A stretch of 64,000 nt of DNA from the NCBI GenBank assembly GCA_902556425.1, contig CACDWG010000004.1, positions 62,001-126,000 of the forward strand, read 5' to 3'. Position numbers and translations under genes: made by a program. Under the pieces are notes generated by a model that saw only the letters and a list, made by a program, of their open reading frames with translations, ran no database searches and was not told where the DNA came from. Position 1 is the first letter of the stretch. Each line of letters opens with the position of its first letter. Below, in pieces: positions 1-7,383 of this stretch. The DNA is from UBA4421 sp002704225. Its GTDB lineage: Bacteria; Pseudomonadota; Gammaproteobacteria; Pseudomonadales; Azotimanducaceae.

Positions 1-200
1 ATCTGTTGTTGGTTGGCGATAAACCAGCCCGCACCAGACAAACCCGCGATCATCAACGCCAACAGGAGCGTCGTACCCATCCCGCTGCTGCCCGAAGACT
101 TCGTCGACGGCCTGCGCGCGCCACCGGAACGATAGCGATCATTCTCTTCAGTAGACAAAACGTCCTTGGGGGATTCATCCATGGGTTGCGCTCTTTTCAT
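1..200 (-). CDS. N-terminus of an unrecognised single-pass membrane protein (runs off the window)
   Basis: An open frame begins with ATG at 200 (alternative ATG at 182) and continues past base 1, giving 66 residues. Residues 1-42 are polar and Ser/Arg rich, and residues about 43-62 form one hydrophobic segment (LLLALMIAGLSGAG) ending in FIANQQQ, so it looks like a cytoplasmic tail followed by a membrane anchor. A GAGGG stretch lies about 10 nt before the upstream ATG. The fragment is too short to assign a family. It is divergent from the EGKCG-repeat gene that follows. Confidence 0.55.
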   Translation of the reverse strand, partial: MKRAQPMDESPKDVLSTEENDRYRSGGARRPSTKSSGSSGMGTTLLLALMIAGLSGAGWFIANQQQ

Positions 201-493
201 CGACACAGGGCCCTCGATTATAGAAACGATGCGCATCACATGACAGCGGTGAGTATAAAAATCCTGACGCGGACCGCTGATGCAGATAATGCTACAGCCT
301 GTCGGTTTCGTATTTTGAGTGCAGCCTGCCCCCGTAGTCTCGACCTTCTTGGCTTAGCAGGGTTTGCAATGACTTTTTTGAGCGCACTGCGCGATCTTCA
401 AACAGTGGTCGTTCACAAGAGTCACGCAAAACCAAGCGTTTCCGGTCATGGGCGAAAGCTCCTCACATTAATCTCAATTTCAGGCCTCTTGTT
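201..493. other. Intergenic region between divergent genes
   Basis: About 290 nt separate the partial membrane gene from the EGKCG-repeat gene. It must carry the promoters of both. I could not pick out a convincing -35/-10 pair or operator, and the plus-strand frame that crosses it (6-497) has no family features and no ribosome-binding site. Confidence 0.4.
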
Positions 494-913
494 ATGACGA
501 AAAAACCTACGAAAAAATCCATCGCGCTTGCGGTAAGCGCAGCGCTTGCGGCATCGACCATGGCTCATGCGAATTCGCCATCGAACAATTCCTCGCTACT
601 CAACGCTTCCACCTTGGAAGGCGGTTATATGCAGTTCGCCATGGCTGGTGAAGGCAAATGCGGCGAGGGTAAGTGCGGCGATACCAAGGACGACAAAGGA
701 AAGGAGGGCAAATGCGGCGAGGGTAAGTGCGGCGATGCCAAGGACGACAAAGGAAAGGAAGGCAAATGCGGCGAGGGTAAATGCGGGGGCAGACTACTGG
801 ATCAATCGCCGGTTTCATCTGGGTTTATAAGGCAGGTGACCTGTTGTGACAAAGCCATGCCCAACACATCAACCGTCTGTGGCGCACACAAAAAAGGCCC
901 ACCAGCTTCCTGA
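494..913 (+). CDS. HvfA-like precursor with six EGKCG motifs (putative MNIO-modified copper-binding RiPP)
   Basis: This 139-residue protein has an N-terminal secretion signal (hydrophobic residues 9-23, AHA cleavage site near 26) followed by EGKCG pentapeptides at residues 53-57, 58-62, 71-75, 76-80, 89-93 and 94-98, separated by acidic/lysine spacers. This layout is that of HvfA-type precursors, in which a multinuclear non-haem iron oxygenase (DUF692, HvfB) modifies the EGKCG cysteines to make a periplasmic copper-binding product. No DUF692 enzyme or HvfC-like partner lies beside it: the flanking genes are a membrane protein and a PuuD-like gene. The last 41 residues, which follow the final EGKCG, are atypical and run into a terminator hairpin, so the 3' end may be frameshifted or extended. 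The family assignment rests on the motif pattern; the modification is inferred. Confidence 0.75.
   Translation: MTKKPTKKSIALAVSAALAASTMAHANSPSNNSSLLNASTLEGGYMQFAMAGEGKCGEGKCGDTKDDKGKEGKCGEGKCGDAKDDKGKEGKCGEGKCGGRLLDQSPVSSGFIRQVTCCDKAMPNTSTVCGAHKKGPPAS
653..790 (+). repeat. 54-nt tandem coding repeat (EGKCG units)
   Basis: Two nearly identical 54-nt units (653-706 and 707-760, differing at two positions) are followed by a partial third unit (761-790). Each full unit encodes 18 residues with two cysteines. The near identity at synonymous positions points to recent duplication. Confidence 0.9.
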
Positions 914-923
914 TGGGCCTTTG
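889..923 (-). terminator. Rho-independent terminator of the PuuD-like gene
   Basis: The arms AAGGCCCA (894-901) and TGGGCCTT (914-921) form an 8-bp stem. Read on the minus strand it is followed by a run of six T. It therefore ends the PuuD-like transcript. The stop codon of the EGKCG-repeat gene lies inside the hairpin, and on the plus strand the T run is only three long. Confidence 0.8.
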
Positions 924-948
924 TCATTGCTTCGTGCGAACCTGTCGA

Positions 949-1599
949 CTACAGGAAGTTCAGAATCGCTACCAAGACGACGGTCAGTGCCAGTCCACAA
1001 TGAATCACGCCGCGAACCGTGGTCAGTGGACCTTGCTTACCAAATATTGCGTTGGCTTCCAGCGCCGCGACGATGGCGACACAGACCCATACCGCGGTCG
1101 TGCTCGAGGCTAGGCTGCCACTGGACAGGTGTGCGCTCGAACCCATGAGATACAGCATGGGCATGGAGAACAGCGTGTTTGTGCGAGAGGCCAGTGCTGC
1201 CTTCGGTGCAGCCGCTGCAGCCTCGGGGTTCGGCTCGTTACCGGCCTGTACACCCTGATTGGACTCCACGATGATTTTTTGATTCGGCCAAATGATCAGC
1301 CAGACATTCAAAAACATCAGTGTACCCATCAGGGCGCCAACCGTGATGTCTGCAGTTAATCCCGTATGACGATAACCCAGCAAGATAACACCGGTCAGGA
1401 AGGTACCCATGGCACCCCAGCGGAACCACCACAGGGCGCGAGGCGCGAGCTTTGAAAACGCGTCAACGCGAGCAGCCGGCTCGGCTTCTTTAAAATACTC
1501 TGTTTGTACAAAGTTGAAGTAATACAGTAGGCCTATCCATGTGACACCGAACAACATGTGTCCGAATCGCGCCAAATAATCGATAAACATCATGTCCAT
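949..1599 (-). CDS. puuD: PuuD-like integral membrane protein (urate hydroxylase membrane domain, no cytochrome c domain)
   Basis: This 216-residue protein has about six hydrophobic segments (near 10-30, 56-78, 84-106, 140-158, 165-186 and 195-215) and a soluble Ala/Pro-rich loop around 118-135. The N-terminal FGHMLFGVTWIGLLY and the stretch FLNVWLIIWPNQKI match the membrane domain of the urate hydroxylase PuuD family. Classical PuuD carries a C-terminal cytochrome c domain with CxxCH, which is absent here, so urate oxidation is only a family-level guess. The start at 1599 has GAGGGA about 6 nt upstream. No allantoin or urate pathway gene is nearby. Confidence 0.7.
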   Translation of the reverse strand: MDMMFIDYLARFGHMLFGVTWIGLLYYFNFVQTEYFKEAEPAARVDAFSKLAPRALWWFRWGAMGTFLTGVILLGYRHTGLTADITVGALMGTLMFLNVWLIIWPNQKIIVESNQGVQAGNEPNPEAAAAAPKAALASRTNTLFSMPMLYLMGSSAHLSSGSLASSTTAVWVCVAIVAALEANAIFGKQGPLTTVRGVIHCGLALTVVLVAILNFL

Positions 1600-1741
1600 A
1601 GAGTTCCCTCACCCATAGTTTGAAAATACCGAGAAAGAATAGCTAAACAACCACAGCGGTACCAGCATTAGCGACAGACAACTTTGTCGAGGCGCGGCAA
1701 ATCGGATGAAGCAGGACGGCTCGACCGAGCGAAATTGATGC

Positions 1742-1775
1742 AAAAAAAGCCCGCAAATCGACGATTCGCGGGCTT
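1742..1775 (-). terminator. Rho-independent terminator downstream of groEL
   Basis: AAGCCCGC (1747-1754) pairs with GCGGGCTT (1768-1775). On the minus strand the stem is followed by seven T. It lies 20 nt beyond the groEL stop and ends the groESL transcript. Confidence 0.9.
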
Positions 1776-1794
1776 CTCGGGGCGTAAGCGTCGC

Positions 1795-3435
1795 TTACAT
1801 CATGCCGCCCATGTCGGGCATGCCACCAGGCATGCCACCGGCCGCAGCGCCTTCTTCAGCTGGCAGTTCGCTGACCATGGCTTCGGTGGTGATCATCAGA
1901 CCCGCCACGCTCGATGCCGCCTGCAGCGCCGTACGGGTGACCTTGGCTGGGTCCAAAATACCCATGGCCAACATGTCGCCGTATTCACCGGTGGCTGCGT
2001 TGTAACCGTCATTGCCAGACAAGGCTGAAACCTTGTCCAGAACGACGGCGCCTTCAACACCGGCGTTGGTCGCGATCTGACGCAATGGCGCGCTCATCGC
2101 ACGCACGGCCAGGGCGATACCGACGTTTTGGTCTTCGTTGTCACCAACCGTCGCTTCCGCTGCTGCAATGGCGCGAACCAGTGTGACACCGCCGCCGGGA
2201 ACCACACCTTCTTCCACTGCTGCGCGCGTGGAGTGCAGAGCGTCTTCAACGCGGGCTTTCTTCTCTTTCATTTCAACTTCGGTTGGCGCGCCAACCTTGA
2301 TCACAGCAACACCGCCAGCCAACTTAGCCAAACGCTCTTGCAGCTTTTCACGATCGTAGTCTGATGATGTGTCTTCAATTTCCTGACGGATCTGCTTGAT
2401 GCGACCGGAAATATCATCCTTCTCACCAGAACCGTCGACAATCGTGGTGTTCTCTTTCGTGGAAGACACACGCTTTGCCGTACCCAGATCTTCTAACGTC
2501 GCGCCTTCGAGAGTCAGGCCCACTTCTTCAGAAATGACGGTCGCTCCGGTCAAAATAGCGATGTCTTGCAACATCGCCTTACGACGATCGCCAAAGCCAG
2601 GAGCCTTAGCCGCTGCAACTTTCACGATGCCGCGCATGTTGTTCACAACCAGTGTGGCCAACGCTTCGCCTTCGATGTCTTCAGCGATCACAACCAATGG
2701 ACGACCGGCCTTGGCAACGTTTTCTAGTACGGGAAGCAGATCACGGATATTTGAGATCTTCTTGTCACACAACAGGATGAAGGGGTCATCGTGCTCTGCA
2801 GCCATGTTGTCCTGATTGTTGATGAAGTAAGGCGACAGATAACCGCGGTCAAACTGCATGCCTTCAACAACGTCCAGTTCGTTCTCTAGCCCCGAACCTT
2901 CTTCAACCGTGATCACCCCTTCTTTGCCGACCTTTTCCATTGCTTCGGCAATGATTTCACCAACAGCGGTGTCGCTGTTTGCCGAGATCGTGCCTACCTG
3001 AGCAATGGCCTTGGAATCTTCACATGGGGTCGCTAAGCCTTGGATGTGTTCGACCGCCGAAGCAACGGCTTTATCGATTCCACGCTTGAGATCCATTGGG
3101 TTCATGCCCGCAGCAACAGACTTCAGGCCTTCCTGCAAAATCGCTTGGGCCAGCACGGTCGCTGTGGTGGTGCCGTCACCGGCTTCATCAGAAGTCTGGC
3201 TTGCAACGGTCTTAACCATTTGCGCGCCCATGTTTTGAAACTTGTCTTTCAGCTCAATTTCTTTCGCTACTGACACACCGTCCTTGGTTACCGTAGGCGA
3301 ACCGAAGGCTTTGTCTAAAACCACATTTCGGCCCTTAGGACCCAGGGTCACCTTGACCGCGTTTGCTAGGACATTGACGCCTTCCAGCATTTCAATGCGG
3401 GCATCATCTCCAAATTTTACGTCTTTAGCGCTCAT
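1795..3435 (-). CDS. groL: Chaperonin GroEL (Hsp60)
   Basis: This 546-residue protein is the 60-kDa subunit of the cytoplasmic double-ring chaperonin that folds proteins inside a GroES-capped cage using ATP. It begins MSAKDVKFGDDAR, has the nucleotide-binding GDGTTTATVLAQ motif near residue 86, and ends with the typical GGM repeats (GGMPGGMPDMGGMM). Length matches the family. The start has AAGAGGAAT upstream. It follows groES with a gap of about 56 nt, and both should be transcribed from the CIRCE-controlled promoter. Confidence 0.99.
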   Translation of the reverse strand: MSAKDVKFGDDARIEMLEGVNVLANAVKVTLGPKGRNVVLDKAFGSPTVTKDGVSVAKEIELKDKFQNMGAQMVKTVASQTSDEAGDGTTTATVLAQAILQEGLKSVAAGMNPMDLKRGIDKAVASAVEHIQGLATPCEDSKAIAQVGTISANSDTAVGEIIAEAMEKVGKEGVITVEEGSGLENELDVVEGMQFDRGYLSPYFINNQDNMAAEHDDPFILLCDKKISNIRDLLPVLENVAKAGRPLVVIAEDIEGEALATLVVNNMRGIVKVAAAKAPGFGDRRKAMLQDIAILTGATVISEEVGLTLEGATLEDLGTAKRVSSTKENTTIVDGSGEKDDISGRIKQIRQEIEDTSSDYDREKLQERLAKLAGGVAVIKVGAPTEVEMKEKKARVEDALHSTRAAVEEGVVPGGGVTLVRAIAAAEATVGDNEDQNVGIALAVRAMSAPLRQIATNAGVEGAVVLDKVSALSGNDGYNAATGEYGDMLAMGILDPAKVTRTALQAASSVAGLMITTEAMVSELPAEEGAAAGGMPGGMPDMGGMM

Positions 3436-3491
3436 CGCTTAATTCCTCTTAATCGTGTCTGACTCTTAACCGTGTCGTTTGGGTCGAAGGT

Positions 3492-3782
3492 CTAACCTTC
3501 CAAAACGCCGAAAATTTCGCTTTCGCTCAGGATCAGCAATTCTTCGCCGTCAATCTTTACGGTGCTGCCCGCGTACTGACCGAAGATGATCTTGTCACCA
3601 ACTTTTACGTCGAGTGCGCGCACATCCCCACTGTCTGTCGCCTTGCCTGGCCCTGCAGCAAGGATTTCTCCTTGTGAAGGCTTCTCTGTCGCAGAATCGG
3701 GAAGAACGATGCCACCAGCGCTGGTGGTTTCTTCTTCCAACCGGCGCACAACGACTCGGTCGTGTAAGGGTCGAATATTCAT
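3492..3782 (-). CDS. groS: Co-chaperonin GroES (Hsp10)
   Basis: This 96-residue protein is the heptameric lid of the GroEL chamber. MNIRPLHDRVVVRR at the start and the mobile loop (EEETTSAGGIVLP) that contacts GroEL are clear. I chose the ATG at 3782, not the upstream start at 3827, because it gives the normal family N-terminus and has GGGAG about 10 nt upstream. It is the first gene of the groESL operon. Confidence 0.98.
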   Translation of the reverse strand: MNIRPLHDRVVVRRLEEETTSAGGIVLPDSATEKPSQGEILAAGPGKATDSGDVRALDVKVGDKIIFGQYAGSTVKIDGEELLILSESEIFGVLEG

Positions 3783-3893
3783 GAACTTTGGTCTCCCAGT
3801 TACTCCAATTTGAATCCGTTTTCTCATGCCCGGGCTGATTCTTTGTTTGCTGAGTGTTCCCAGAACCAGCGCCTTAACCGGCAGATTAACGCG

Positions 3894-3920
3894 TTAGCAC
3901 TCACACCACATGAGTGCTAG
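3894..3920. promoter_or_regulatory. CIRCE operator (HrcA binding site)
   Basis: TTAGCACTC (3894-3902), nine unpaired bases, and GAGTGCTAG (3912-3920) make the CIRCE inverted repeat with one mismatch to the consensus TTAGCACTC-N9-GAGTGCTAA. It lies just downstream of the -10 element of the groESL promoter, where HrcA would block transcription. HrcA itself is not in the window. Confidence 0.93.
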
Positions 3921-3929
3921 CGCGAGTGC

Positions 3930-3957
3930 ATAATAGAGGCGACACCCATGTTTTCAA
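3930..3957 (-). promoter_or_regulatory. Sigma70-type promoter of groESL
   Basis: On the minus strand TTGAAA (3957-3952), a 16-nt spacer and TATTAT (3935-3930) form a near-consensus housekeeping promoter immediately upstream of CIRCE. No sigma32-type promoter (CTTGAAA with CCCCAT) is evident between it and groES. Confidence 0.7.
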
Positions 3958-4032
3958 GGCCTTCGGGATGGAATCAGGCAAATTTTTGCGGTTTTTCGCA
4001 TCAACGTGGGATACAAGGGGATTGAGCGTCCA

Positions 4033-4491
4033 TCAGTCGTCCCTGCGCTGGTATTCACCCTCTATGGTTCGCGGCTCGCTATCGCGCTCGGCATGATCCG
4101 ATGAAGCCTGTTGATGCGGGCTTTCCGGTCCGTGGAAACTGTGCGTTTGTACCCGGGCCAGCATCATGTGTGCAATCACCAATCGGGTCGGCGGAAACAG
4201 AATCAAAAAGCCGATGGCATCGGTGACGAACCCTGGCGTAATCATCAGCGCACCGGCTACCGCCAGCAACAATCCTTCAGCGACCTCTTGCGCAGGCATC
4301 TGACCCGAACGCATCTTTTGCGTGCCACGCATTAACGTTTCCAGTCCCTGATACCTCAACAGGGTGACGCCAATCACTGCGGTCAACATCACCAATCCGA
4401 TGGTGGGCAGGGCATCAATGTAGCCAGCTACCGTGATAAGCAGATACATTTCGATAATGGGCATGGCAAAAAATAAGAGTAACCAGGGCAT
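4033..4491 (-). CDS. fxsA: FxsA family membrane protein
   Basis: FxsA is a small inner-membrane protein first described as a suppressor of F exclusion of phage T7. Four hydrophobic stretches (about 2-20, 24-45, 75-95 and 97-112) and the conserved sequences LLLFFAMPIIEMYLL and MITPGFVTDAIGFLILFPP identify the family. The C-terminal 40 residues are polar and low complexity. The frame opens at a TTG (4497) but the ATG at 4491 (MPWLLLF) fits the family better. It is divergent from the alkyltransferase-like gene. Confidence 0.9.
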   Translation of the reverse strand: MPWLLLFFAMPIIEMYLLITVAGYIDALPTIGLVMLTAVIGVTLLRYQGLETLMRGTQKMRSGQMPAQEVAEGLLLAVAGALMITPGFVTDAIGFLILFPPTRLVIAHMMLARVQTHSFHGPESPHQQASSDHAERDSEPRTIEGEYQRRDD

Positions 4492-4564
4492 AAGCAAGGG
4501 CTCGGGCGGCGTTGATTTGAAATCTGAGGGTAAATCCGGCGCAATTCAAGGCTCGTCCGACGAT

Positions 4565-4873
4565 ATGCCTCAAGAACTGACGAAAGCGGAGCGCATTTGG
4601 CAGATCGTCGCCTGCATCCCCAGCGGACGGGTGGCGAGCTACGGACAGATCGCCACACTCGCAGGACTGCCGGGATACGCTCGCTTCGTTGGCACGACGC
4701 TCGGAAAGCTACCACGAGATACGTCGTTACCTTGGCACCGAGTGGTCAACGCTTCGCTGCACATCGCACCTCGAAACAGCGATCGCATGCGAGAGCAAAA
4801 GCGACGACTACGAGGTGAGGGCGTTACATTCCAAGGAGACAAGGTCATCCGAGCCTGTCATTGGCAGAACTAG
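4565..4873 (+). CDS. atl: Alkyltransferase-like protein (ATL, MGMT DNA-binding domain)
   Basis: This protein of about 102 residues matches the DNA-binding domain of O6-alkylguanine-DNA alkyltransferases (AERIWQIVACIPSGRVASYGQIA). The active-site PCHRV is replaced by PWHRV, the hallmark of ATL proteins, which bind O6-alkylguanine lesions and hand them to nucleotide excision repair without removing the alkyl group. The frame is open back to 4433, but those codons overlap fxsA on the other strand. I start at the ATG at 4565, where family similarity begins. It converges with ampG, overlapping by 4 nt. Confidence 0.88.
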   Translation: MPQELTKAERIWQIVACIPSGRVASYGQIATLAGLPGYARFVGTTLGKLPRDTSLPWHRVVNASLHIAPRNSDRMREQKRRLRGEGVTFQGDKVIRACHWQN

Positions 4874-6123
4874 CCTTGAGGTTCGTATTTGGCGTTAAAC
4901 GGCGCCACCCAGAACAACAGCAGCAGACCGGGAATCGCCAGCAGGGTGCTGAGATAGAAAAAGCTGGTCCAGCCGATGCTGTCGACAATCATGCCGCTGA
5001 AGCTGGATGACACCACTCGAGGCAATGAGGCGAGGGCAGTAAAGAGCGCGAACTGGGTCGCCACGGCTAAACGCGAGGTTTCCCGAGCGATAAAGGCCAC
5101 CGAGGCCGAGGTACCCATGCCGACACCCACGTACTCACCGGCAATCACCGCGCCAAGTATCCAAGGGTCATTGCCGGCAAGAGAAAGCCAAACAAAACCT
5201 AAAATAGTGACCATTTGCACTATGCCGAATATCCACAGAGATCGATTGATACCGATGGCGGCAACCACAAAGGCCCCGATCACACTGCCGACAATGACCG
5301 CCCAAAGCGACACCCCTTTTGCGACCAGCCCAATGGTTTCCGGACTGAAGCCCATATCCAAATAAAAAGGGGTCGCTAAGGCTGTGGCCATGTTGTCACC
5401 CAACTTATAGAACACCATGAACGCCAGCACCGCCAGCGCCGGTCCAAGGGCCCGACGCTGAAAGAACTCCTGGAAGGGAATGACTGTGGCCTGCCACAAG
5501 CTCTGGGGAGGCGAGTCGGAACTCTGAGGCTCCCCGATCAGGAGCGCCAAGCCCACACCGACACTCATGAAGGCTGCCATGATCATGAAATTGAGATCCC
5601 AACCGATGCTGCCGGCGAGAATCATCCCTAGCGTGCCCGGTACGAGACCGGCTACCCGGTAGGCCTGCACATGCACCGAATTGCCCATGGCGAGTTCGCC
5701 GTCGGTGTGCAGAATTTCCCGTCGATAGGCATCCAGTACGATGTCCTGTGTGGCGCTGAACACAGCCAAGCCAATGGAGATGAGCACAATCGCGGTCATC
5801 GCATCTGAGGGACGCCAAAAGCCCAGTGACCCAATGAGCAGGATAAGGGCGATTTGGGTCAGCAGCATCCAACTTCGACGTCGGCCCAGACCCGTCAATG
5901 GAAAGCGTTCAACCAAGGGTGCCCACAGGAACTTGAGCACGTAGGGGTACTGCACCGCGGTAAAAAAACCGATCGCAGTCAGAGACACACCCTCAAGACG
6001 CAACCACGCGGGGATCAATTGCATAATGATGTACAGAGGCAGACCCGAGGCAAAGCCTGTGGCCATACAGATCACCATGCGACGATCCATCAAGATACGT
6101 CGTATGGAACCGAGCGCATTCAT
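4870..6123 (-). CDS. ampG: Muropeptide permease AmpG (MFS)
   Basis: This 417-residue protein has about 12 hydrophobic segments. The N-terminal GFASGLPLYIIMQLIPAWL and the loops RFPLTGLGRRRSWM and DAYRREI are AmpG features. AmpG imports GlcNAc-1,6-anhydroMurNAc peptides released from the cell wall, which AmpD (found at 11.8 kb) then processes, so the window holds two steps of muropeptide recycling. Some AmpG-like MFS proteins have other substrates, so the exact cargo is inferred. Confidence 0.85.
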   Translation of the reverse strand: MNALGSIRRILMDRRMVICMATGFASGLPLYIIMQLIPAWLRLEGVSLTAIGFFTAVQYPYVLKFLWAPLVERFPLTGLGRRRSWMLLTQIALILLIGSLGFWRPSDAMTAIVLISIGLAVFSATQDIVLDAYRREILHTDGELAMGNSVHVQAYRVAGLVPGTLGMILAGSIGWDLNFMIMAAFMSVGVGLALLIGEPQSSDSPPQSLWQATVIPFQEFFQRRALGPALAVLAFMVFYKLGDNMATALATPFYLDMGFSPETIGLVAKGVSLWAVIVGSVIGAFVVAAIGINRSLWIFGIVQMVTILGFVWLSLAGNDPWILGAVIAGEYVGVGMGTSASVAFIARETSRLAVATQFALFTALASLPRVVSSSFSGMIVDSIGWTSFFYLSTLLAIPGLLLLFWVAPFNAKYEPQG

Positions 6124-6174
6124 CGCAAACTCTCTATCACCTTAACCGGCCACTGCCTGTGCAGACCGCTGGGA

Positions 6175-6657
6175 TCAATCACGAAAGTTGTTGTACTGCA
6201 GTGGAATATTTAAGTCGCTTGCCTTCAGTGCAGCCATGGCTGCTTGAAGATCGTCACGCTTTTTCCCCGTCACCCGGACTTTATCGCCGTTAATTTGGCT
6301 CTGAATCTTCAGCTTGGACTCTTTCAGTACCTTGGTGACCAAACGTGCGTTGTCCTTATCCAGCCCCTGAGCCATGGTCAGTCGCTGACGCTTTACCTTG
6401 CCGGCACCCTCTACGTCGCCAGACACCAGCGACCGGCTATCGACGTTTCGGCTGGCCATTTTGCTACGCAAAATGTCTTTGAGCTGCCCTATCTGAAATT
6501 CCTCCGGGGCAGTCAGCAGAATGCTCTCCTCTTCCAGTTCAATCTTTGCTTCGATTCCGCGAAAGTCGAAGCGGGTACTGAGCTCACGAGCTGCTTGATC
6601 CACAGCATTACGAACCTCGTGTAAGTCCATTTCGGACACCACATCAAATGAAGGCAT
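6175..6657 (-). CDS. yajQ: YajQ family nucleotide-binding protein
   Basis: This 160-residue protein begins MPSFDVVSEMDLHEVRNAVDQ and carries FDFRG and LTMAQGLDKDNAR, all typical of YajQ (two ferredoxin-like domains). Members bind RNA or cyclic di-GMP; in Xanthomonas a homologue is a c-di-GMP-responsive co-regulator. The frame extends upstream to 6765, but the ATG at 6657 gives the family start and length and has GGGAA just before it. Confidence 0.95.
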   Translation of the reverse strand: MPSFDVVSEMDLHEVRNAVDQAARELSTRFDFRGIEAKIELEEESILLTAPEEFQIGQLKDILRSKMASRNVDSRSLVSGDVEGAGKVKRQRLTMAQGLDKDNARLVTKVLKESKLKIQSQINGDKVRVTGKKRDDLQAAMAALKASDLNIPLQYNNFRD

Positions 6658-6778
6658 ATTGTTTCCCGCGCTTTGGCCACGATAATGCGGCATGGATGAT
6701 GAACAAACCCGAGCGACACGGGTTGATAATTCTACGCAGGTTAGCACTATGCCTGTGCAGCTCAAACACTAGGCATTT

Positions 6779-7381
6779 ATGACCAACGACACATCACGCA
6801 TTACCAAGGTCACGACACGCAACGGAGATACCGGCCAAACCCGGCTTGCGACAAACATCAAGGTCAGCAAGGCTGACCCCTGGGTACGTTCCCTAGGCAG
6901 CACCGACGAACTGAACAGCGCTATCGGCTTACTGCGCTGTCATGTGGCGTCGGCAGAATTCGACGACATGCTGGCACAGCACCAACAATTGATGTTCGAC
7001 ATCGGCGCGGTTCTGGCCATGGGTGGCGATTACGACACCCCTGCCGTTGCCGCGGGACTGGCCGCAGTCACGTCGGATACCGAAGCCTTGAATAACCAAC
7101 TCCCGCCACTGAAAGAATTTGTGATTCCCGGCGGCAATCTGGCTGCAGCACACGCCCACATGTGCCGCACCATCTGTCGCCGAGCAGAAACCGACCTTTG
7201 GGCGGCGATTGACGCTTGGGAAAGCGACCTCGGATCAGAAAAGATCGCGCGATTGCAGCAGACTGGCGCATGCCTAAATCGACTCAGCGATTTCTTCTTT
7301 GTCTTGGCAAGACGGTTGATGCAAGGACTACACGAGCCGCAATGGCACGGCCCGCAAAAGAACGAGGACCCGACCCGTTAA
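6779..7381 (+). CDS. PduO-type corrinoid adenosyltransferase
   Basis: This 200-residue enzyme transfers the 5'-deoxyadenosyl group of ATP to cob(I)alamin or cobyrinate diamide, giving adenosylcobalamin in the cytoplasm. The N-terminal ATP-binding TRNGDTGQTRLA, GSTDELNSAIG, FVIPGG, the CRTICRRAE helix and LNRLSDFFFVLAR are all present. No other B12 gene is nearby, so it may serve salvage. It converges with aceF, leaving 2 nt between stops. Confidence 0.93.
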   Translation: MTNDTSRITKVTTRNGDTGQTRLATNIKVSKADPWVRSLGSTDELNSAIGLLRCHVASAEFDDMLAQHQQLMFDIGAVLAMGGDYDTPAVAAGLAAVTSDTEALNNQLPPLKEFVIPGGNLAAAHAHMCRTICRRAETDLWAAIDAWESDLGSEKIARLQQTGACLNRLSDFFFVLARRLMQGLHEPQWHGPQKNEDPTR

Positions 7382-7383
7382 GG

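Noticed and set aside
6..497. 163-codon plus-strand frame at the left edge
   Set aside because: It overlaps the antisense of a plausible membrane-protein start, is Arg/His rich, and lacks a domain or ribosome-binding site.
653..790. Possible CRISPR-like repeat
   Set aside because: The units are contiguous, in frame and encode EGKCG motifs; there are no spacers.
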